This document shows, piece by piece, positions 1 through 8,591 of a stretch of DNA of 40,560 nucleotides. This DNA comes from Sulfurihydrogenibium sp. (GTDB lineage Bacteria > Aquificota > Aquificia > Aquificales > Hydrogenothermaceae): positions 1-40,560 of the forward strand of contig PNIU01000008.1 in assembly GCA_002878035.1 (NCBI GenBank). The letters are read 5' to 3'. The translations under genes and the position numbers were made by a program. The stretch's first letter is position 1, and every line of letters starts with the position of its first letter. Under the pieces are notes generated by a model. That model made no database searches, had not been told where the DNA came from, and saw only the letters and a list, made by a program, of their open reading frames with translations.

Positions 1-11
1 AAGTAATATCT

Positions 12-35
12 AAAGGGGGCATACCAGCCCCCTTT
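12..35. terminator. GC-rich hairpin, possible terminator of a gene left of the window
   Basis: A perfect 9-bp inverted repeat, AAAGGGGGC (12-20) and GCCCCCTTT (27-35), encloses a 6-base loop. It is the most stable hairpin seen between genes in this very AT-rich window. The run of T after the stem is short on either strand (TTT, then mixed A/T), so it is a plausible terminator in either direction, for example for a gene ending just left of position 1. It could instead be a structured RNA 3' end. The sequence alone does not decide the strand. Confidence 0.45.
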
Positions 36-138
36 CTATTATTTATTTATCTTAAAATCTCTTAAATCTTATAATTCTAAAATAGAATCAATTTTAAATA
101 GATTCCTTCATACAATCTTCAAAATCAAAAAGTGGTAA

Positions 139-156
139 AAAAACTCTCCAGTTTTT
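139..156 (-). terminator. weak hairpin with T-run downstream of tRNA-Ser
   Basis: Read on the minus strand, AAAAACT and AGTTTTT form a 7-bp stem around a 4-base loop, followed directly by further T residues. It lies about 60 bases beyond the 3' end of tRNA-Ser, on the tRNA's strand, so it may end that transcript. The stem is almost all A-T, so stability at high temperature is doubtful. The rest of 36-214 is featureless AT-rich sequence. Confidence 0.25.
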
Positions 157-214
157 CTGAAAGTTTAGAAATTTTTTTGATTATTTAGATTTATTTATTA
201 TTTAATCAGATGAG

Positions 215-302
215 CGGAGGAGGAGGGATTCGAACCCCCGGAGGGCTGTCAACCCTCAAGTGATTTCAAATCACCCGCTTTCGGCCACTCAGCCACTCCT
301 CC
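215..302 (-). tRNA. tRNA-Ser (anticodon UGA)
   Basis: The minus strand folds as a class II tRNA of 88 nt. The acceptor GGAGGAG pairs with CTCCTCC and is followed by discriminator G. A D-arm is present. The anticodon loop TTTGAAA is closed by a GGTGA/TCACT stem and carries anticodon TGA. A long GC-rich variable arm (GAGGG.../...CCCTC) is typical of serine tRNA, followed by a T-arm with TTCGAAT. The anticodon reads UCA codons. The 3' CCA is not encoded (the next bases are CTCA), so a CCA-adding enzyme must supply it. No intron is present. Confidence 0.97.
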
Positions 303-315
303 GTAACAACTTAAT

Positions 316-344
316 AATATACACCAGAACAACCAAAAATTCAA
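316..344 (-). promoter_or_regulatory. sigma-70-type promoter of tRNA-Ser
   Basis: On the minus strand, TTGAAT (344-339) and TATATT (321-316) are separated by 17 bases. The expected start near 309 leaves only a few bases of leader before the mature tRNA 5' end at 302. Both hexamers are close to the consensus (TTGACA/TATAAT). A plus-strand TATAAT at 346-351 without a clear -35 lies just beyond it and could serve the divergent operon beginning at 382. Confidence 0.5.
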
Positions 345-381
345 GTATAATATTAAAAACCTTTTTCTGTAAGGAGTCAAT

Positions 382-681
382 ATGCTTGGAGAAACAATTT
401 TAAAATACTGGAAGATTATCCTTGGAGTTGGTATTGTTATGGCAGTTGGAGGACTGTTTTTACAGTCTTCATCGTTAGTGTTTGGGAAAATAGTCGAATT
501 TTTTGGTTTTTCTCTAATAGCGATAGTTGCTTACGTCCTTGGTTATAAAAATGCTTCCGATGAAGCAGAAAAACAAATAAAAGCCGAACTTGAAAAACTT
601 GCAAAACAAGACATCAGATACAAATTTGCAGCAGATAGAGCAATCAAAAATCTAAAAGCACCTTTAAGTGGAAAAAAATAA
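382..681 (+). CDS. small two-helix membrane protein, unknown function
   Basis: I do not recognise this 99-residue protein. Two hydrophobic segments (about residues 12-28 and 34-53) are separated by a short turn. They are followed by a charged, helical tail rich in Lys, Glu and Ala (about 55-99) that probably lies in the cytoplasm. The start follows a good ribosome binding site, AAGGAG at 371-376, five bases before the ATG. A TATAAT at 346-351 is a possible -10 element but has no good -35. The gene ends 17 bases before gatB and is probably the first gene of the gatB-purB-miaB operon. Nothing shows a functional link to those housekeeping genes. Confidence 0.75.
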   Translation: MLGETILKYWKIILGVGIVMAVGGLFLQSSSLVFGKIVEFFGFSLIAIVAYVLGYKNASDEAEKQIKAELEKLAKQDIRYKFAADRAIKNLKAPLSGKK

Positions 682-698
682 CAACGGGAGAATAAAAG

Positions 699-2147
699 AT
701 GGAGTCTATGGTAATGTTGGAAAAAGAGTTTGACGTTGTGATAGGTTTAGAAACACACGTACAGATGAATACAAATACAAAAATGTTCTGTGGCTGTAAA
801 GTGGAGTTTGGAGCACCACCAAACACAAACGTATGTCCAGTTTGTCTTGCTCATCCGGGAACATTGCCTGTTATAAACAAAAAAGCCGTAGAATACGCAG
901 TAAAAGCAGCTTTAGCTCTAAACTGTAAGATTCATAACCTTTCCATAATGGCAAGGAAAAACTACTTTTATCCAGACTTACCAAAAGGATACCAAATATC
1001 ACAGTATGACAAACCTTTAGCTACAGACGGATATGTAGAGATAAAAGTAGGAGACTCTTTTAAAAAGATAAGAATACACAGATTACACATAGAGGAAGAT
1101 GCAGGAAAAACTATACACGAAGGAAGCTACTCTTACGTTGATTTAAACAGAGCTGGAACTCCACTGATGGAAATAGTCACCGAACCAGATATATCATCTC
1201 CAGAAGAGGCAAGGAAATACTTAGAAAAACTAAGAAACATAATGAGGTATATAGGCGTTTCTGAAGCCGATATGGAAAAAGGACAGTTAAGATGTGATGT
1301 AAACATATCTCTAAAACCAAAAGGAAGTGATAAGTTAGGAACAAAGGTAGAGTTAAAGAACATAAACTCTTTTAGATTCATAGTTAAAGCAATAGAGTAT
1401 GAAATAGAAAGACAGTCTAAATTATTGAAAAAAGGAGAAAAAATAATTCAAGAGACCAGACTGTTTGACCCAGAATCAGGAAAAACTTACACAATGAGGA
1501 CAAAAGAAGAAGCCCATGACTACAGATACTTCCCAGACCCAGATTTACTACCGATAGTCTTAAAAGACCAAGATATAGAAAACATAAAAAAATCTCTTCC
1601 AGAACTTCCAGACCAAAAATACCACAGATACGTAGAAACGTTAAACCTACCACCTTACGATGCGGAAGTTTTAACATCCGACAAAAACCTCGCAATTTAC
1701 TTTGAACAGGTAATAAGCATATTCCCACAAAATCCAAAAATAGTATCAAACTGGATACTAAACGAACTACTTGGCAAGTTAAACGATAAAGGAATAGATA
1801 TAGAAAACTCACCGATAACACCACAAAGTTTTGCAGAATTAATATCTTTGATAGTTGATGGAACAATCTCAGGTAAGATAGCAAAAGAAGTTTTCGATAT
1901 AGCCTTTGAAACAGGAAAATCTCCAAAACAGATAGTTGAGGAAAAAGGTTTAAAACAAATATCAAACGAAGACGAGATAAGAAACATCGTCAAATCAGTT
2001 TTAGAAAAACATCCTGCAGAAGTAGAAAAGTATAAATCTGGAAACGAAAAGATACTTGGATTTTTGGTAGGTCAAGTTATGAAAGAAACAAAAGGAAAAG
2101 CCAACCCACAACTTGTAAACAAAATACTGAGAGAGGAGCTTGCATGA
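699..2147 (+). CDS. gatB: Asp-tRNA(Asn)/Glu-tRNA(Gln) amidotransferase subunit B
   Basis: GatB is the kinase/tRNA-binding subunit of GatCAB. That complex converts misacylated Glu-tRNA(Gln) and Asp-tRNA(Asn) to Gln-tRNA and Asn-tRNA using ammonia from GatA. The N-terminal signature VIGLETHVQ (residues 14-22) is present. So is the zinc site, with cysteines 31, 33, 46 and 49 in the pattern CxC...CPVC. The C-terminal part is the YqeY-like tRNA-binding domain, and a free-standing YqeY lies at 22099-22545. The length of 482 is normal. The ATG at 699 has GGGAGA upstream; in-frame ATGs at 708 and 714 are possible alternatives. The stop overlaps the purB start (ATGA), indicating coupling. gatA and gatC are not in this window. 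Confidence 0.97.
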   Translation: MESMVMLEKEFDVVIGLETHVQMNTNTKMFCGCKVEFGAPPNTNVCPVCLAHPGTLPVINKKAVEYAVKAALALNCKIHNLSIMARKNYFYPDLPKGYQISQYDKPLATDGYVEIKVGDSFKKIRIHRLHIEEDAGKTIHEGSYSYVDLNRAGTPLMEIVTEPDISSPEEARKYLEKLRNIMRYIGVSEADMEKGQLRCDVNISLKPKGSDKLGTKVELKNINSFRFIVKAIEYEIERQSKLLKKGEKIIQETRLFDPESGKTYTMRTKEEAHDYRYFPDPDLLPIVLKDQDIENIKKSLPELPDQKYHRYVETLNLPPYDAEVLTSDKNLAIYFEQVISIFPQNPKIVSNWILNELLGKLNDKGIDIENSPITPQSFAELISLIVDGTISGKIAKEVFDIAFETGKSPKQIVEEKGLKQISNEDEIRNIVKSVLEKHPAEVEKYKSGNEKILGFLVGQVMKETKGKANPQLVNKILREELA

Positions 2148-3454
2148 TAAAAAGGTATACCAGAGAGAAAATGGGCTACATCTGGAGTGAAAAAAACAAA
2201 TACCAAAAATGGCTTGACGTAGAGATAGCAGTATGTAAAGCTTGGAATAAACTTGGTAAAATCCCAGACGATGCATTGAAAGAAATAATAGAAAAAACAC
2301 ATATAGATGATAAAACCGTAGAAAGAATAAACGAACTTGACAAAGTTTATAACCACGACGTTTTAGCTTTCGTAACTGCCATAGCAGAACAAGTTGGAGA
2401 AAACGGTAGGTATATACACCTTGGATTAACCTCGTCAGATGTTATTGATACAGCTTTAGCCCTCGTAATGAGAGAATCAATAGACCTTCTTATAGAAAGT
2501 GTAGATGAACTTTTAGAGATTTTAAAAGAAAAAGCATTCCAATACAAAGATACCGTAATGATGGGAAGAACTCACGGAGTCCATGCAGAACCTATGGTTT
2601 TTGGACTTAAGTTTGCACTTTGGTATGAAGAGTTTAAAAGAAACAAGAAAAGATTAGAAAATGCTAAAGAAGCCGTCTCCGTAGGAACAATATCTGGAGC
2701 AGTTGGAACATACTCAAACATACCACCACAACTGGAAGAGATAACTTTAAAAGAGTTAAACCTAAAACCAGAACCTGTTGCAAACCAAGTAATACAGAGA
2801 GACAGACATGCAGAATTTATGACAGCAATGGCAATAACTGCTTCTTCCTTAGAGAAGATAGCCGTTGAGATAAGACATCTGCAGAGAACAGAAGTTTTGG
2901 AAGCCCAAGAACCATTTAAAAAAGGTCAAAGAGGGTCTTCCGCTATGCCCCATAAAAAGAACCCTATAACCTGCGAAAGGATTACAGGTTTAGCAAGAGT
3001 AATAAGAGCAAACGCTATTCCTGCTATGGAAAACATAGCTTTATGGCACGAAAGAGACATATCACACTCTTCCGTTGAAAGAGTGATAATGCCAGATAGT
3101 GCAATCGCTCTGGATTACATTCTTCACCTGACAAAAAACGTGTTAAAAGACTTAGTAGTCTATCCAGAAAATATGAAGAAAAACATGGATAAATCAAAAG
3201 GCTTATACTTCTCTTCAAAAGTCTTAGTAGCACTTGTTGAAAAAGGACTATCCAGAGACCAAGCTTACGACATAGTTCAAAGAAACGCTATGAAATCTTG
3301 GGACACAGAAGGATTAATGTTTAAAGATGCTTTACTATCAGACCCAGAAGTAACCTCTTACTTGACAAAAGAAGAATTAGACAAAATTTTTAACGTTGAT
3401 GAATTTTTAAAAAATATTCCATACATATACGAGAGAGTTTTCGGTAAATTTTAG
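2144..3454 (+). CDS. purB: adenylosuccinate lyase
   Basis: PurB cleaves fumarate from SAICAR and from adenylosuccinate in purine synthesis. The 436-residue protein has the family's three active-site regions: YNHDV with His71, the [10 protein letters not shown] segment with His144 and His147, and the fumarate-lyase signature [10 protein letters not shown] (265-274) with the catalytic serine in the flexible loop. The length suits the short bacterial/thermophile PurB type. The ATG overlaps the gatB stop by four bases, and AGGAG lies six bases upstream, inside gatB. miaB follows after 14 bases. Confidence 0.97.
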   Translation: MIKRYTREKMGYIWSEKNKYQKWLDVEIAVCKAWNKLGKIPDDALKEIIEKTHIDDKTVERINELDKVYNHDVLAFVTAIAEQVGENGRYIHLGLTSSDVIDTALALVMRESIDLLIESVDELLEILKEKAFQYKDTVMMGRTHGVHAEPMVFGLKFALWYEEFKRNKKRLENAKEAVSVGTISGAVGTYSNIPPQLEEITLKELNLKPEPVANQVIQRDRHAEFMTAMAITASSLEKIAVEIRHLQRTEVLEAQEPFKKGQRGSSAMPHKKNPITCERITGLARVIRANAIPAMENIALWHERDISHSSVERVIMPDSAIALDYILHLTKNVLKDLVVYPENMKKNMDKSKGLYFSSKVLVALVEKGLSRDQAYDIVQRNAMKSWDTEGLMFKDALLSDPEVTSYLTKEELDKIFNVDEFLKNIPYIYERVFGKF

Positions 3455-3468
3455 TTAGAGGTAAAAGA

Positions 3469-4782
3469 ATGAAATACTATATAAGGACTTTTGGTTGCCA
3501 AATGAACGTAAACGACTCTGAAAAAATGGCAGGAATACTTAAAACACTTGGCTACGAACCTGCCGAAGATTGGAGAGAAGCGGACGTTATACTCGTTAAC
3601 ACATGTTCCGTAAGAGAAAAACCAGACCAAAAAGTTTTATCAACCTTAGGAGAGTTTAAAAAAATAAAAAAAGAAAAACCAAACGCAGTAATCGGAGTAT
3701 GTGGTTGCTTAGCCCAAAGGGCAGGTTACGAAATACTCCAGAAAGCACCTTTTATAGATATGGTTTTTGGAACCACAAACATACACCACTTACCAAAACT
3801 GTTAGAAGAAGCCAAATCTGGAAACAAAGCAGTTGAGATATTAGAAGAGATAGACGAAAATGAAAACCTTTTAGACCAGTTTCCTACAGTAAGAGAAAAT
3901 AAATATACAGCATTTGTAACGGTTATAAGAGGATGTGATAAAAAATGCACCTACTGTATAGTCCCTACAACCAGAGGAAGAGAAAGAAGCCGTAGAATAG
4001 GAGATATACTTAGAGAAGTTCAATACTTAGTGGAAGACGGCGTTAAAGAGATACACCTGATAGGTCAAAACGTTACGGCTTACGGTAAAGACCTTGGAGA
4101 TGTAAAGTTCTGGGAACTTTTAAAAGCCGTTTCTGAAGTGGAAGGAGTAGAAAGGATAAGATTTACAACAGGCCATCCACGAGATTTAGACGAAGACACC
4201 ATAAAAGCCATGGCAGATATTCCGCAAGTGTGTGAAGCACTACACCTTCCAATCCAAGCAGGTTCAGACAGAATACTACAAGCTATGGACAGAGGTTACA
4301 CACAGAAAGAGTATCTTTACAAAATAGAACTTCTCAAAAAATACATTCCAGACATCGCTCTATCAACAGATATCATAGTTGGTTTCCCCGGAGAGACATA
4401 CGAAGATTACTTAGAAACGGTAAAAGTGATAAAAGAAGTAGAATACGACCAAGTGTTTGCATTTAAATACTCACCAAGACCCGGAACTCCAGCGGCAAAC
4501 CTTCCTATGACCGAAAACCCAGAAACCATATCAAAATGGTTAAACGACTTGATAAACATACAAAAAGACATAACTTTTAAAAAGAATTTACAATACGAAG
4601 GAAAAACAGTAGAAGTTCTTATAGAAGAGATAAACGAAGAAGGAAAGTTAACCGGAAGAACAAGAACGAATAAATTAGTGCACGTAGAAGGTCCAGAAGA
4701 ATACGTAGGAAAAATTGTAAACGTAACGATAGATAAAGTAAATAGATTTTCATTGGAAGGAAAAATAAACGGAGGCTTTTAA
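3469..4782 (+). CDS. miaB: tRNA-2-methylthio-N6-dimethylallyladenosine synthase
   Basis: This radical-SAM methylthiotransferase adds the 2-methylthio group to i6A37 of tRNAs reading UNN codons. The N-terminal UPF0004 domain carries the auxiliary [4Fe-4S] ligands Cys10, Cys46 and Cys80. The radical SAM CxxxCxxC motif lies at Cys156, Cys160 and Cys163 (RGCDKKCTYC). A TRAM domain occupies roughly the last 65 residues. The size (437) and the RGCDKKCTYCIVP form fit MiaB rather than MtaB or RimO, although the paralogues are close. The ribosome binding site TTAGAGG precedes the ATG. The bifunctional nuclease gene starts one base after the stop. Confidence 0.95.
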   Translation: MKYYIRTFGCQMNVNDSEKMAGILKTLGYEPAEDWREADVILVNTCSVREKPDQKVLSTLGEFKKIKKEKPNAVIGVCGCLAQRAGYEILQKAPFIDMVFGTTNIHHLPKLLEEAKSGNKAVEILEEIDENENLLDQFPTVRENKYTAFVTVIRGCDKKCTYCIVPTTRGRERSRRIGDILREVQYLVEDGVKEIHLIGQNVTAYGKDLGDVKFWELLKAVSEVEGVERIRFTTGHPRDLDEDTIKAMADIPQVCEALHLPIQAGSDRILQAMDRGYTQKEYLYKIELLKKYIPDIALSTDIIVGFPGETYEDYLETVKVIKEVEYDQVFAFKYSPRPGTPAANLPMTENPETISKWLNDLINIQKDITFKKNLQYEGKTVEVLIEEINEEGKLTGRTRTNKLVHVEGPEEYVGKIVNVTIDKVNRFSLEGKINGGF

Positions 4783-4783
4783 A

Positions 4784-5272
4784 ATGATGATAGAAATGGA
4801 CGTTCAAGGAATAACATTAGACCCATTTTCTAACATGCCAGTATTAGTTTTAAAAGGAAAAGAAACGGACGATATTCTTACAATCTGGATAGGTGTTTTC
4901 GAAGCCAACTCTATAGCTATGCACTTAGAATGTATGACTTATCCGAGGCCTTTAACATACGACCTAATAGGAAACATAATAGAGTCTCTATCTTCTACAG
5001 TAGAAAAAATTTACATTCACTCCTTAAAAGATAACACTTACTACGCATCTATTATACTAAGAGACTCTAACGGAAACGAGATAGAAGTAGACGCAAGACC
5101 AAGCGATGCAGTAAACATAGCTTTAAGGTCTGGATGTCCAATATTTGTATCAACAGAAGTTTTAGATAAAGTGAAAAATTCGAACGGCTCAGGCTTAATA
5201 GATAAAGAAGAGATAAAAGAGTGGCTTGAGTCTCTAAAACCAGAAGATTTTGAAAAGAATATAGAATTTTAA
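4784..5272 (+). CDS. bifunctional nuclease (BFN/DUF151) family protein
   Basis: The 162 residues match the DUF151 family as I recall it. The N-terminal part resembles [24 protein letters not shown] followed by EA..IAMHLE, and the later segment [20 protein letters not shown] is typical. Members have been described as non-specific DNase/RNase proteins, but the role in bacteria is unsettled. GGAGG lies eight bases before the first of two in-frame ATGs (4784 and 4787 give MM). It is the last gene of the gatB-purB-miaB operon. Its TAA overlaps the stop of the converging fabH by three bases, so there is no room for an intergenic terminator. Confidence 0.85.
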   Translation: MMIEMDVQGITLDPFSNMPVLVLKGKETDDILTIWIGVFEANSIAMHLECMTYPRPLTYDLIGNIIESLSSTVEKIYIHSLKDNTYYASIILRDSNGNEIEVDARPSDAVNIALRSGCPIFVSTEVLDKVKNSNGSGLIDKEEIKEWLESLKPEDFEKNIEF

Positions 5273-6201
5273 AATTTTAATACAATAGCTCCCCAAGTTA
5301 AACCGGCACCAAAGGCTGTAAGTAATATATAATCTCCTCTGTTTATTTTTCCTTCTTTGTAAGCCTCATACATAGCTATAGGTATAGAGGCTGCGCTTGT
5401 GTTTCCATACTTTTGTATGTTTATGTAAACCTTATCTCTATCTACCTCTAACTTTTCAGCCAACGCATCTATTATCCTTACGTTTGCCTGATGTGGAATT
5501 ATCAACTTAATATCTTCCTTGGTTATACCTGCCTTTGCTAAGGCTTTGTTGCAAACCTGCTCCATAGACTTTATAGCAAGCTTAAAAGTTTCTCTACCTT
5601 GCATTCTTAACTTTTCTCCAACCTGACAGTGAAGTAGCTGCCAATGGGAACCATCAGATTTCATAACTGTTGAAAGTATGTCGCTATCATCATTAGATTT
5701 AGATAAAACAACGGCTCCAGCTCCATCACCAAACAGAACAGCCGTTGACCTATCAGACCAGTCTATTATCTTAGAGAAAACCTCACTTCCTACAAGCAAA
5801 ACGTTGTTAGCTTTCCCAGATTTTATAAAACTGTCCGCTATAGTTAAGCCATAAATAAAACCACTGCAAGCGGCTGAAAAATCAAAAGCCATAGGATTTT
5901 TACACCCAAGTTTATCGGATAAAAAGCATGCAGTAGAAGGAAATATCATATCAGGTGTAGATGTTGCAACTAAAACCAAATCAATGTCTTTTGGATGTAT
6001 GCCTGCCATATCCAAAGCTTCTTTTGATGCATTTAAAGCCAAATCACTGGCCTTTACCCACTCATCTGCAATATGTCTTTCTTTTATACCAGTTCTTGTT
6101 GTAATCCACTCGTCGGAAGTATCTAAGATTTTCTCTAAGTCTTGGTTTGTTAAGACTCTTTCGGGAACGAACATACCTATACCTGTTATCTTACTGCCCA
6201 T
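5269..6201 (-). CDS. fabH: beta-ketoacyl-ACP synthase III
   Basis: FabH starts type II fatty acid synthesis by condensing acetyl-CoA (or a branched acyl-CoA) with malonyl-ACP. The thiolase fold is recognisable and the catalytic triad is visible: Cys112 in DFSAACSGF, His237 in IPHQAN and Asn267 in KYGNTSAA. The length of 310 is typical. The ATG is preceded by GGAGAG and lies inside the end of plsX (11-base overlap), the usual bacterial order rpmF-plsX-fabH. The stop overlaps the converging nuclease gene. acpP, fabD and fabG do not follow here as they do in many bacteria. Confidence 0.97.
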   Translation of the reverse strand: MGSKITGIGMFVPERVLTNQDLEKILDTSDEWITTRTGIKERHIADEWVKASDLALNASKEALDMAGIHPKDIDLVLVATSTPDMIFPSTACFLSDKLGCKNPMAFDFSAACSGFIYGLTIADSFIKSGKANNVLLVGSEVFSKIIDWSDRSTAVLFGDGAGAVVLSKSNDDSDILSTVMKSDGSHWQLLHCQVGEKLRMQGRETFKLAIKSMEQVCNKALAKAGITKEDIKLIIPHQANVRIIDALAEKLEVDRDKVYINIQKYGNTSAASIPIAMYEAYKEGKINRGDYILLTAFGAGLTWGAIVLKF

Positions 6202-7258
6202 TTAACTCTCCAACCAGCTCTTCTTCTTTTCCTTTTCTAAGCTCTTCAGGAATGAGTAGGTTTATGTTGTCTAAAAGTTTTCTATTAAAGTCATGGTTAA
6301 CAAATTGGGACGCAAACTTTAAAGCATTTTTTATAGCTCTTTCATCAGCTCTACCGTGGGTTATTATGCAAGTTCCTTTTGTTCCTAAAAGGGGTGCTCC
6401 ACCATACTCTGCAAAATCAGCCTTTTTCTTAAACCGTTTCAAAGCAGGTAAAATCAAAGCAGCTCCAATTTTAGATATTAAACTTTTTTCTACCTCTTCC
6501 TTTATCATCTCAAGAATAATCATACCTAAACTTTCACTGGTTTTTAAAACAACGTTTCCAACAAAGCCATCACAAACGATAACATCAAAATCACCTGTGA
6601 ATATATCCCTACCTTCTGCGTTTCCTACAAAGTTAAGTTTGGTCATCTTCAAAAGAGGGTAAGTGTCCTTTACAAGTTCATTTCCTTTACCTTCCTCTTC
6701 ACCTATGCTTAAAATCCCAACTTTTGGATTATTGGAAGTCTGAAGTATTTCTTTTACGTAGGTATGACCCATTACGGCAAAGTAAAGAAGATGTCTTGGC
6801 CTACTGTCTACGTTTGCACCTACATCTATTAAAACTGTCCTGCTACCTTTCTTATTTGGAAATGCTACGGCTATACCCGGTCTTTCTATACCTTCAGCTG
6901 CTCCTATGATAAACTTTCCTACGCTCATAGCCGCACCTGTATTTCCGGCAGAAACAAAAGCAACTGCTCTGCCTTCCCTAACAAGCTTTCCGGCTATATG
7001 CATAGAAGAGTTTCTTTTTTTTCTTAAAGCTATAGAAGGAGCTTCATCCATCTGGATTACTTCTTGAGCATGGACTATTTCGATTGAAAGACCTTCTATA
7101 GATAGATTATTTTTCTTTATTTCTTCTTCGAGTATATCCTTATTACCTACGAGATAAACACCTATTTTGTTTTTGTTTTCTTTTACAAAATCTATTGCAC
7201 CTTTTATATTACAGAGAGGAGCGTAATCTCCTCCCATAGCGTCAAGGGCTATAAACAC
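6191..7258 (-). CDS. plsX: phosphate acyltransferase
   Basis: PlsX makes acyl-phosphate from acyl-ACP, the substrate for PlsY in the first step of phospholipid synthesis. The N-terminus [13 protein letters not shown] is the family signature, followed by conserved segments such as VSAGNTGA and a C-terminal [10 protein letters not shown]. The length of 355 is a little above the usual 330-345. The start codon is GTG: the minus-strand sequence reads TAA-GTG, so the rpmF stop touches the plsX start. GAGG inside the end of rpmF serves as its ribosome binding site, and translational coupling with the L32 protein is expected. fabH overlaps the 3' end. Confidence 0.96.
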   Translation of the reverse strand: MFIALDAMGGDYAPLCNIKGAIDFVKENKNKIGVYLVGNKDILEEEIKKNNLSIEGLSIEIVHAQEVIQMDEAPSIALRKKRNSSMHIAGKLVREGRAVAFVSAGNTGAAMSVGKFIIGAAEGIERPGIAVAFPNKKGSRTVLIDVGANVDSRPRHLLYFAVMGHTYVKEILQTSNNPKVGILSIGEEEGKGNELVKDTYPLLKMTKLNFVGNAEGRDIFTGDFDVIVCDGFVGNVVLKTSESLGMIILEMIKEEVEKSLISKIGAALILPALKRFKKKADFAEYGGAPLLGTKGTCIITHGRADERAIKNALKFASQFVNHDFNRKLLDNINLLIPEELRKGKEEELVGELNGQ

Positions 7259-7435
7259 TTAGACAACCTCAATAACCTCTTTGTTTTTGTAGTATCCGCA
7301 GTGAGGACAAACTCTGTGAGGTGCTTTAGGTTGTCCACATTCAGGGCATAAAGACAACCCAGGCATAGATAACTTCCACTGAGCTCTTCTCATAGCAGTT
7401 TTAGCTTTTGATTTCTTCCTCTTTGGTACAGCCAT
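7259..7435 (-). CDS. rpmF: large ribosomal subunit protein bL32
   Basis: This 58-codon gene encodes a protein beginning [20 protein letters not shown], the typical L32 N-terminus. It contains a zinc-ribbon knuckle pair (CPEC and CPHC) and ends in IEVV. L32 binds 23S rRNA in the 50S subunit; this is the four-cysteine (zinc-binding) form. An ideal ribosome binding site, AGGAGG at 7450-7445, stands nine bases before the ATG. It lies between yceD (DUF177) and plsX, the classical yceD-rpmF-plsX-fabH order that joins ribosome and lipid synthesis. The stop codon directly abuts the GTG start of plsX. Confidence 0.97.
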   Translation of the reverse strand: MAVPKRKKSKAKTAMRRAQWKLSMPGLSLCPECGQPKAPHRVCPHCGYYKNKEVIEVV

Positions 7436-7482
7436 ATTTCATAACCTCCTTAATTCAAATTTAAAACAAATATTATATCAGA

Positions 7483-8007
7483 TTACTTTAGAAGTTTTTG
7501 AAGTTTTGAGAAAGGTGACTCTTTTCTTCTCATCTTAACTTCACAGTCGCAAGTCTCTTCGTTTTTATTTATACCACAGTAAGGACACAAACCCTTACAA
7601 TCCTCCTTACACAAGACTTTCATTGGAGTATTGACTATAATCTCTTCTCTCACAAACTCATTTAAATTAAATTTTTCCTCATCTTCCAGATACTCGGAGT
7701 AAAGGTCCTCTTCGGAAAGTTCTTGGTCTTTTGGAAGTTTTTTAGTTAAAAGCACACTTTCTGTAAAATCAAACTTCTTAGGAAACACAGTTAAACATCT
7801 ATCACAACTCATGTTTATAGTAGTGTTTAAAGATATAGTTATAACGTAGCCATCTTTATCTTTTAATAAATGTAAGTTTACCTCAACATCTTTATCTTCT
7901 ACGTAATAGTTTTCTGGCAAGTCTAAGTCTTTCATAGGTATTTTTAAACTAAGCTCTTTAAATGGCTCTCTTTTAAGCTCCTCTTTTAAATTTAGATATA
8001 TAATCAA
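7483..8007 (-). CDS. yceD: YceD/DUF177 family protein (23S rRNA accumulation protein)
   Basis: The 174-residue protein matches DUF177 (YceD), associated with 23S rRNA accumulation and nearly always encoded before rpmF. The family core is visible: SCDRCL (Cys68, Cys71), an acidic middle, then a cysteine group at 133, 137, 141 and 144 (CKEDCKGLCPYC) followed by CDC. The pattern looks like a metal-binding ribbon. The start is TTG at 8007, supported by AGGAGA about eight bases upstream and by the absence of any ATG before the conserved region. It is the first gene of the rpmF-plsX-fabH operon, 47 bases before rpmF, and divergent from dcd. Confidence 0.85.
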   Translation of the reverse strand: MIIYLNLKEELKREPFKELSLKIPMKDLDLPENYYVEDKDVEVNLHLLKDKDGYVITISLNTTINMSCDRCLTVFPKKFDFTESVLLTKKLPKDQELSEEDLYSEYLEDEEKFNLNEFVREEIIVNTPMKVLCKEDCKGLCPYCGINKNEETCDCEVKMRRKESPFSKLQKLLK

Positions 8008-8032
8008 TTTTAGATTCTCCTTTTAAAATTTT

Positions 8033-8041
8033 TGCTATAAT
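8033..8041 (+). promoter_or_regulatory. extended -10 element of dcd (leaderless mRNA)
   Basis: TGC-TATAAT at 8033-8041 is a consensus extended -10. Its start point would fall at about 8048-8050, on or next to the dcd ATG at 8050. There is no Shine-Dalgarno sequence before that ATG, so a leaderless transcript is the simplest reading. No convincing -35 was found. Confidence 0.5.
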
Positions 8042-8066
8042 ATAATACAATGATTTTAAACGACAA
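8039..8066 (-). promoter_or_regulatory. promoter of the yceD-rpmF-plsX-fabH operon
   Basis: On the minus strand, TTGTCG (8066-8061) and TATATT (8044-8039) are 16 bases apart and would start transcription near 8032. The -35 lies inside the dcd coding region, and the -10 overlaps the plus-strand -10 of dcd. The two divergent promoters therefore should not be occupied together. Confidence 0.45.
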
Positions 8067-8589
8067 GACTATCAGAAAGTATATAAGTGAAGGTTTACTG
8101 ATAATAGACCCTTTAGACGAAATCCAGATACAGCCATCTTCCGTAGATTTAAGGTTAGGTTACGACTTTCTGGTTTATCCAGATGATATCGAAGTTTTAG
8201 ACGTAAGAGACCCTTACTTTTCAAACAGGTTAATCAGACAGGAAGCATCTTTAGACGGTTTTATCATTAAACCTAAGCAGTTTGTTTTAGCAACAACGAT
8301 AGAGTATATAAAACTTCCAGATTTTATAACAGCATTTGTAGAAGGTAGGTCTTCCCTTGGAAGGCTTGGACTCTTTATAGAAAATGCAGGATGGGTTGAT
8401 GCAGGCTTTGAAGGAACTATAACCTTAGAGTTTTACAACGCAAACTCTGTCCCGATAAAGATATATCCAGAGATGAGAATATGTCAGCTTGTTTTCGCAG
8501 AGATGAAAGAGAAAGCAGAAAAACCTTACAGAGGAAAATACCAAGGTCAAAGAGGCACTACAGGCTCTAAAATATTTTTAGATAAGTAA
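8050..8589 (+). CDS. dcd: dCTP deaminase
   Basis: Dcd deaminates dCTP to dUTP, feeding dTMP synthesis. The 179 residues include the nucleotide-binding segments SSVDLRLG (near 30), EGRSSLGRLGLFIENAGWVD and GFEGTITLEF with the catalytic Glu, followed by the C-terminal RICQLVF and a GKYQGQRG tail that folds over the nucleotide. Whether it is mono-functional or the bifunctional dCTP deaminase/dUTPase type cannot be told by eye. The ATG at 8050 aligns with known N-termini but has no ribosome binding site; the -10 lies just upstream. It stands alone on the plus strand between two minus-strand operons, two bases before the end of the sigma-54 activator gene. Confidence 0.95.
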   Translation: MILNDKTIRKYISEGLLIIDPLDEIQIQPSSVDLRLGYDFLVYPDDIEVLDVRDPYFSNRLIRQEASLDGFIIKPKQFVLATTIEYIKLPDFITAFVEGRSSLGRLGLFIENAGWVDAGFEGTITLEFYNANSVPIKIYPEMRICQLVFAEMKEKAEKPYRGKYQGQRGTTGSKIFLDK

Positions 8590-8591
8590 AT

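Noticed and set aside
1-381. Possible replication origin or riboswitch in the AT-rich leader region
   Set aside because: No DnaA-box repeats, no known riboswitch core and no iterons; only the hairpins and tRNA-Ser are supported.
1417-1965. 182-residue open frame antisense to gatB
   Set aside because: Its translation is Leu/Phe-rich without a family match and it lies wholly inside gatB, which has full conservation. It is a frame shadow.
3040-3065. Sigma-54 (-24/-12) promoter-like TGGCAC
   Set aside because: It lies within conserved purB coding sequence and lacks the TTGC half at the right spacing; no other good match was noticed.
6147-6662. 171-residue open frame antisense to plsX and fabH
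   Set aside because: Low-complexity Ser/Phe/Lys-rich translation, covered by two well-supported genes on the other strand.
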